In this document: positions 7,251 through 11,949 of the stretch, in pieces
Numbering within the stretch: the stretch's first letter is position 1
Layout of the letters: each line of letters begins with the position of its first letter
Assembly: GCA_003573635.1 (NCBI GenBank)
Contig: QUTJ01031467.1
Location: forward strand, 1-11,949
From: Goniomonas avonlea
Lineage: Eukaryota > Cryptophyceae > Goniomonadida > Goniomonadaceae
Direction of reading: 5' to 3'
DNA length: 11,949 bases
The notes under the pieces: model-generated
Told to the model about the DNA's origin: nothing
What the model saw: the letters and a program-made list of their open reading frames with translations, nothing else
The model's database searches: none
Translations under genes and position numbers: made by a program

Positions 7251-8991
7251 TCACAGTTCCAAATCAGCTGCCACACTTTGAACAGCCTGGATTAACGTCT
7301 CCTCTGCGGACTTAGGCTCGAGGCGTGTCGTTGCCTCTTTGGAGCCGGTCAGAACTTTGCGAAGTCCAATTATCCCAAGCGGGGCAGCACAAGCCACCGC
7401 CTCGACAACTGCTGGAGGGATCCAACCGTTCGGGTCCACTGGGCATAGACAGGGAGTCAGACCAAAGCTCAAGACATGCAACAGCAAACAGACCATGAGC
7501 GAGGAAAACCACAAGGGTTGCGCCTTTGTAAGGAAGAAGAAGGCAGCCCGAGACGTGAGCAATGGCTCTCACCATTCCCTGTTTGGTTCGATCAGCTGTG
7601 TTTGAGATTGGAAGTTCCGCGCCCAGCCACCATGATGTGAATCTCAAATGATGAGGCTTCGTCGGCGACAGAAATAGATACCGAAACCAAGAAGGACGTG
7701 CAGGAGATTCCTCGCTCGAAGCATGGAAAGACACATTGTGTTTGAGGCACCTTGCACTCAGGGACAGCGTCGTCCACCACCGATGTTGCGACGATTGCCC
7801 AACCGCCACCGGGCAGCGGCCGTTTCCCGACCTGCCCAGCACATCGTGAGGGAGGGTGACGGGAGTGGTGGCCCTGGGCAAGGGTGATGGGCTGTGACAG
7901 ACAGACCACCTGGGCACTTCCAAAAAGGGAATCACCTTGAGACACATGTCTCTTGGCCATACCGCGCGTGAGGTTAGCCAGGAGCCGCGCATGTTCGGGG
8001 GGGTGGCCGTCAAGCAATGTACAAGAACACAATCTGGACCCATTCGTCTGACAACCTTTCCGCCTCCAGAGAACTGGTCCCATTCAGGGCGGCGATCTAG
8101 ATCCCAGGCCAGGTCCAAAACCTGCAGAAATGAGGAAAGGAAGCCATCGGTGAGGGCACTACCTCGGTCACTGGACTGTCAAGGGTTCCAATTCCCTTCA
8201 CAAAGGTCGAGCTCCGTTCCCCCGGTACCTGGTGCTGAAACACCTGTCGCACGCAAGCATGAGGAAATATGCAGGAGATCACCCCGCATACCATGACGTC
8301 TTTCGTTGTGCGAAGCAGCTTCCAGCCAGATGAAGTTGCGCTGGCGTGCTCCATGAACTTCTGGAAGATCTGGATTTTGTGAGGCGGCGACCAAACAACC
8401 CATTTTCTCATACCGGCCTGAGTTCATATAGACCTGGGTGAACATGACAGAACAAACCAAGAGGAGATTCTTCAGTCTGGTTCACACTGCCATCGCAAGC
8501 ATCGTGATCAAGCCGTTCTGAATGGGTCTGGTTCACACTGCCATCGCAAGCATCGTGATCAAACCCTTCTGAAGCTTCAAAGAAATTGTCATCATCATCA
8601 CCCTCAACAACCCCCGCCCCCAAACATGGGGCATTTGAAGCTGCACAGAAGGGAGAAAGACTTTCCGCTCGTATCCATACTCGCTCTATGGCAGAGAGGC
8701 GCTGTTTGGCAACTCGTGCGAGTCGCTCGGCCTCACCTGGGTCGCACAAAGCAATAGCTGCAATGCGACCCAAAGCATCGTTAATCTGGTCTTCAACAGT
8801 GGAATAGTGTTCAATGTTTGGTCTCGGGCGTCGACGGCGCTTGAGTGCCCGCAACCAGATTATCGAAAAAAGTACTCTGTGGACAATTCAGCCCTTGACA
8901 GCAGCAAACCACACACTCACCCAATAAATGTCCCTGAGAAAAAAACATGAGCCCGGCGGAGTTCACGGGTCCTCCTCTTGATTCCCTCCAT
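7251..8991 (-). CDS. Membrane-anchored START-domain lipid-binding protein
   Basis: Confident exons: 8991-8921, 8876-8414, 8369-8292, 8243-8163, 8121-7936 and 7891-7751. A terminal exon at 7438-7251 ends in TGA. The N-terminus is basic, then a helix VFFSGTFIGVLFSIIWLRAL (16-35) flanked by KRRRR; splicing intron 1 (44 nt) is what creates this helix. An acidic linker with a 17-residue tandem duplication follows. From about residue 179 the order is that of a START (StAR-related lipid transfer) domain: GWKLLRTTKDVMVFQHQ, LDLAWDLDRRPEWDQF, VLVHCLTA, RDMCLK, GGGWAIV. The last exon gives VDPNGWIPPAVVEA and GLRKVL, the C-terminal helix. START domains bind sterols, phospholipids or ceramides; the ligand is not predictable here. 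Splicing from 7750 to 7439 is unresolved, and the intron 7935-7892 is chosen mainly for its typical 44-nt length. Confidence 0.75.
8475..8562 (-). repeat. In-frame 51-bp tandem duplication in the START gene
   Basis: A 37-bp block at 8475-8511 recurs exactly at 8526-8562, a 51-bp period. It encodes DHDACDGSVNQT twice, 17 residues apart, in the acidic linker between the membrane helix and the START domain. Near-identity at DNA level suggests a recent duplication. Confidence 0.9.
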
Positions 8992-9247
8992 TCGATTTGT
9001 CTCTCAGCGCGAATCCATGTTGTTGAATTGTTGTGGGACGAACCCCATAATGCTTCTAATCAACAGATACTTATCTTCCAATAAACAGATGATACTTCGA
9101 ATCAACATGTAATTAACATTAGATTGCGTTATCTAATGTACAGTATATTACTGAGGTATAATGGTAGCAAATATATTGTTATCGTCCGTTATCGTCGATC
9201 AAGATGTGCCTGTTGAGCCCTGACGGGACAAAAAGCGTCGGGAACAC
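8992..9247. promoter_or_regulatory. Divergent promoter region between START and EF-hand/ACSL genes
   Basis: An AT-rich gap of about 256 bp. It contains a perfect inverted repeat, ACATTAGAT-TGCGTT-ATCTAATGT (9116-9139). A tandem GTTATCGTC repeat occurs at 9178-9197. Related AATAAACAGAT and AATCAACAGATACTT motifs occur at 9058-9108. A TATAAT-like string sits near 9156. These are candidate regulator sites for one or both lipid genes. Confidence 0.45.
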
Positions 9248-11816
9248 ATGGTGGTGAAGCTGACTCGAGCGGGCTTTCGTCTGGCACAATCAGGGGTCTT
9301 GCCGCGCTCCGGTTTTCCTCATATCCATCATAGCACCAGGATCTTCTCCCTTGTCCCTGTCCGATGGTTTCAGAGTAAACCTACGCAGCCTACCGGGGCT
9401 TCTGATCCGGCGTACCTGACGAAAGTGGCGAGGTCCGTGTTCAACAAGATTGACTTGAATAAAGATGGAAGGCTGTCGAGGGACGAGGTCCACAGGGCTT
9501 TGCAGAAGGAACGTTTTGACCCGATAATTGTTGAGAGGGTATGTTTGGGCATTTCGCGAATTGGCCTTGATTGTCCATGACTCTTGATTGTCCCCAGGTC
9601 ATGACTGCAGCCGACGTCAACGAGGACGGAGCAATTACGTTTGAGGATTTTTTCCAGGGGATGAGGTTCGTATTTTCATCTGTTGGGTGGTCATCAATTC
9701 AATCAAGGGCAGGTACATGTGGAGCGCAGATCGCAAGGTCTCTTCTCTTGTCGAGATGCAACAGCAGACCTGTCGCCTGAACAGCCATCGGAAGGTGTTT
9801 GGCACCTGCATCGGGGGTGAATACAAATGGATGTGAGGTTGCTTCTTTTTTTTGCGTCAAGTGTCCAGCTGGAAAACAATATCATTGACTGTCCGACAGC
9901 AATTACGGCGAATTCGCTCAGATGATCGACGACTGCCGCGCTGGATTTGCTGCTCTCGGTGTCGTGCCGGGCAGTCGCATTGCCGTTATCTCCAACAACC
10001 GAGTCGAGTGGGCAGTGGGGGGTGCGGAGATGCAGGCATCTCTCCGTCTTGATCCTGTAACCATTTCTCGCAGCATACGCGGCCTATGGCTTGTGTGCGC
10101 AGTGGGTGCCGATGTATGAGCAACAACTTCCAAAGGAATGGGAATACATCATCACTGACAGCGGGGCTGAGGTCAGAGATTCCCTGTCTGGTCTGTGCAC
10201 TCGGTGACCGTTCTGTCAGGTGGTTTGCGTTTCAACAACCGCAATCTACGACATTGTGAAGGGCATGGTTGGCAAGGTCGGTGACCTTCGGGAGGTCGTG
10301 TGCTTCAACGCTCCCGAGGACGACCCTGCTTCGTGGAACAGGTAATGTTCTCTCTCTCTCTGACTCTGGCTCTCTCCCCCCCCCGCTCAAATACTCTCCT
10401 GAATGGCTTGAATCCTCCCCCCTCTCTCTTTCCTTTCTCTGGTTTAGAACCTGGCGTAATTCCTGTGGGGACAAGGGCAACAGCTCAGTTTGCTATCCTC
10501 TGACACCTCTCCTGACTGACACCTGTCCTCACTAACGGTTCTGACTGCGCGTCCTGGCAGCCTGCTGGAACAAGGGCGCGGCAACCCTTGCAGAAGCGCA
10601 CAGCCTGAGGAGGACGACATCGCCAACCTCATCTACACCTCAGGCACAACCGGAAACCCCAAGGGGGTGCAGCTGTCGCACGCTAACTTCCTCTCTAACG
10701 TGCTTGGGCTGGAGCCGATCTTTCCGATATCGGTTGACGGTACGGTTGTTTGCTCCAGGACCAGGACAGAGCGTGACAAACACAGGGAGTGTGAGCAGTG
10801 TAAACGACTGCGTGTACGTGTGTGCTGAGGGCGGGAACTCGATCGTTGCCAGGTGTTCAACCAAGCTCCGGAGCAGAGAGTGGATGACAGACACAGCGAG
10901 ACTTGTGAGCCATCTGGGGCTGAAATGAGTCGGAGGGAGCATACAGCCTCCGCGGTGTTTTGGCTCTCAGGCGTGAAGTGGGGGGGACTGCATCGCAGGA
11001 GTGTGTGAGGGGGGGGAGCCAATCTCAGGAGTGTGGGGGGGGGTAGTGCAGTGGGGAGGGTCGAGTTGAGTCGGGTGGGGCGGTTATTTTGGTGGTACGG
11101 TGCTTTAGGAGAAAGAGGAGTCCAGGCCAGTTGGTTGAGATCGCTTGCAGACGTATCCCTGTCCTTTCTGCCGTGGGCGCATTGTTTCGGGCAAACTGCG
11201 GAGCTGCACTGCATGATCAGAGCTGGAGCCTCCATGGGCATTGCAGTAGACGTCCCATCGCTTCTCGCCAACATGCTGCAAGTGAAGCCCACTGTCCTCT
11301 TTTCGGTGCGCGCTCTTTTTTTCGTTCTCTCGCTTGTCTCGCTCTCTCACACACATACACGCACACACAGTGATCTCTGTGTGGCAGGTGCCCCAGGTGT
11401 TCACAAAGATCCATTCTGAGGTCTCTCTCTCACACACACATACACACTCACTCACTCTCGCTCTCCCTCACTCATTCACATCCACACACACACACACACA
11501 CACACAGCGACATCTCTGTGTGTCAGGTGCCCCAGCTGTTCACAAAGACTCTCTCTCACACACACAGGACATCTCGGTGTGCCAGGTGCCCCAGGTGTTC
11601 ACAAAGATTCTCTCTCTCACACACACAGTGACATATCCGTGAGGCAGGTGTCCCAGGTGTTCCCACAACACACACCACACACACCACACCCACAGTGACA
11701 TCTCTGTGTGCCAGGTGCCCCAGGTGTTCACAAAGATCCATTCTGGAGTGTTGCAGAAGGCGACGGCGAGCCCACTTTCTGCCAAGCTGTTCCACGCTGC
11801 GCTCGCAGCCTCCCAG
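9248..11816 (+). CDS. EF-hand / long-chain acyl-CoA synthetase fusion, 3' end off the right edge
   Basis: Exons: 9248-9538, 9598-9665, 9713-9832, 9900-10021, 10074-10171, 10220-10341, 10561-10739, 11151-11305 and 11715-11816. They give 419 in-frame residues. An ACSL activates fatty acids to acyl-CoA through an acyl-adenylate. Residues 1-50 are basic, rich in Ser and nearly free of acidic residues, like a mitochondrial presequence. EF-hand loop 1 is [12 protein letters not shown] (69-80); loop 2 is [12 protein letters not shown] (103-114). Both have Asp/Asn at positions 1, 3 and 5 and Gly at 6; loop 2 ends in Asp. ACSL blocks follow: [22 protein letters not shown], the adenylate loop [12 protein letters not shown] (299-310), [14 protein letters not shown] and [16 protein letters not shown]. 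The sequence is open at the right edge in an intron starting at 11817. The C-terminal catalytic half lies outside. No stop or exon border separates the EF-hands from the synthetase, so a true fusion is the simplest reading. Confidence 0.9.
10385..10440 (+). repeat. Dispersed TC-tailed element, partial copy in an ACSL intron
   Basis: CTCCTGAATGGCTTGAATCC is followed by CTCCCCCCTCTCTCTTTCC, matching the right half of the 4653 copy including the pyrimidine tail. The left half is diverged (GCTCAAATACT). It lies in sense orientation in the 219-nt intron 10342-10560, while the five earlier introns of this gene are 47-67 nt. Confidence 0.65.
10979..11080 (+). repeat. G-run cluster with 30-bp repeat in an ACSL intron
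   Basis: CAGGAGTGTG occurs at 10996 and 11026, each followed by a run of 8-10 Gs. Further GGGG runs lie upstream and downstream, all on the coding strand of the 411-nt intron 10740-11150. Four or more G-runs within 100 bases could form a G-quadruplex in the pre-mRNA. Confidence 0.6.
11362..11745 (+). repeat. Array of duplicated 3' splice site plus exon-start units
   Basis: Units begin (first base after CAG) at 11388, 11527, 11586, 11648 and 11715. Each reads CACACACAG, then about TGACATCTCTGTGTG-CAG, then GTGCCCCAGGTGTTCACAAA. The last is the real start of the ACSL exon 11715-11816. The first shares 31 identical bases with it, the second and third about 22, and the fourth is decayed. Units are separated by CTCTCTCACACACA microsatellite and spaced 59-67 bases apart (139 for the first gap). 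All lie in the 409-nt intron 11306-11714. Confidence 0.9.
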
Positions 11817-11844
11817 GTCTGTGTTGAGAATGCAGTGATTACAA

Positions 11845-11949
11845 CTGTACATCCTGCCTGTCTGGTCTGCCTGCCTTGACTTGTGACTGCCTGTCTGGAT
11901 CTCTGTTGGGCTGCTTGTCTCCTTGCTCGTCTGTCTGCCTGCCTATCTG
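11845..11949. repeat. CTGCCTGTCTG-type low-complexity sequence
   Basis: Irregular CTGC/CTGT tetranucleotide-like units fill the start of the intron after the exon ending at 11816. The sequence runs off the window. Confidence 0.6.

Noticed and set aside
7312-8118. A single 268-residue protein read straight through on the minus strand
   Set aside because: The frame contains real START exon 5 at its N-terminal part, but then runs through introns and leaves the frame that encodes GGGWAIV and the terminal VDPNGWIP exon.
10342-10447. A shorter ACSL intron ending at TGGTTTAG (10447)
   Set aside because: Splicing there keeps an exon that reaches an in-frame TAA; the acceptor at 10560 instead restores a family-like reading.
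11033-11419. Independent 128-residue plus-strand gene
   Set aside because: It is the ACSL exon 11151-11305 with intron sequence read through on both sides.

Overview
The window is nuclear DNA of a microbial eukaryote. Every recognisable gene is split by spliceosomal introns. Of 30 introns I could place, 23 are only 40-67 nt long, with GT..AG ends (one GC..AG) and a CTRAC/TTGAC-like branch sequence about 10-15 nt before the 3' site. Two genes encode mitochondrial-type presequences. Simple repeats are abundant. The lineage cannot be fixed from this sequence; a protist (algal or heterotrophic) fits best.

Six genes lie on strictly alternating strands. (1) Minus, 2629 leftwards off the edge: FAD-linked alditol/xylitol-oxidase-like enzyme, seven exons seen. 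(2) Plus, 2896-4045: secreted, probably GPI-anchored or membrane-tethered YHYH-domain protein, five exons. (3) Minus, 6257-4368: complete mitochondrial short-chain enoyl-CoA hydratase (ECHS1 type), eight exons. (4) Plus, 6453-6809: small one-helix membrane protein of unknown function. (5) Minus, 8991-7251: membrane-anchored START-domain lipid-binding protein; splicing is unresolved between 7750 and 7439. (6) Plus, 9248 rightwards off the edge: a presequence-like N-terminus and two EF-hands joined to a long-chain acyl-CoA synthetase, nine exons seen. Intergenic gaps are about 190-440 bp, and the divergent ones carry small palindromes or short-period repeats.

Three of the six genes concern lipids: fatty-acid activation (ACSL), lipid transfer (START) and the hydration step of beta-oxidation (ECH). 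ACSL and ECH both look mitochondrial.

The least ordinary features are inside the few long introns. A short dispersed sequence (core TCTGTGGYCGCTCAGCGGT followed by CCTGAATGGCTTG and a TC-rich tail) occurs in four versions, in both orientations, only in enlarged introns of three different genes. One ACSL intron holds four extra copies of the 3' splice site plus the first 20-30 nt of the following exon, separated by CT/CA microsatellite. The EF-hand/ACSL fusion is the most interesting protein architecture.
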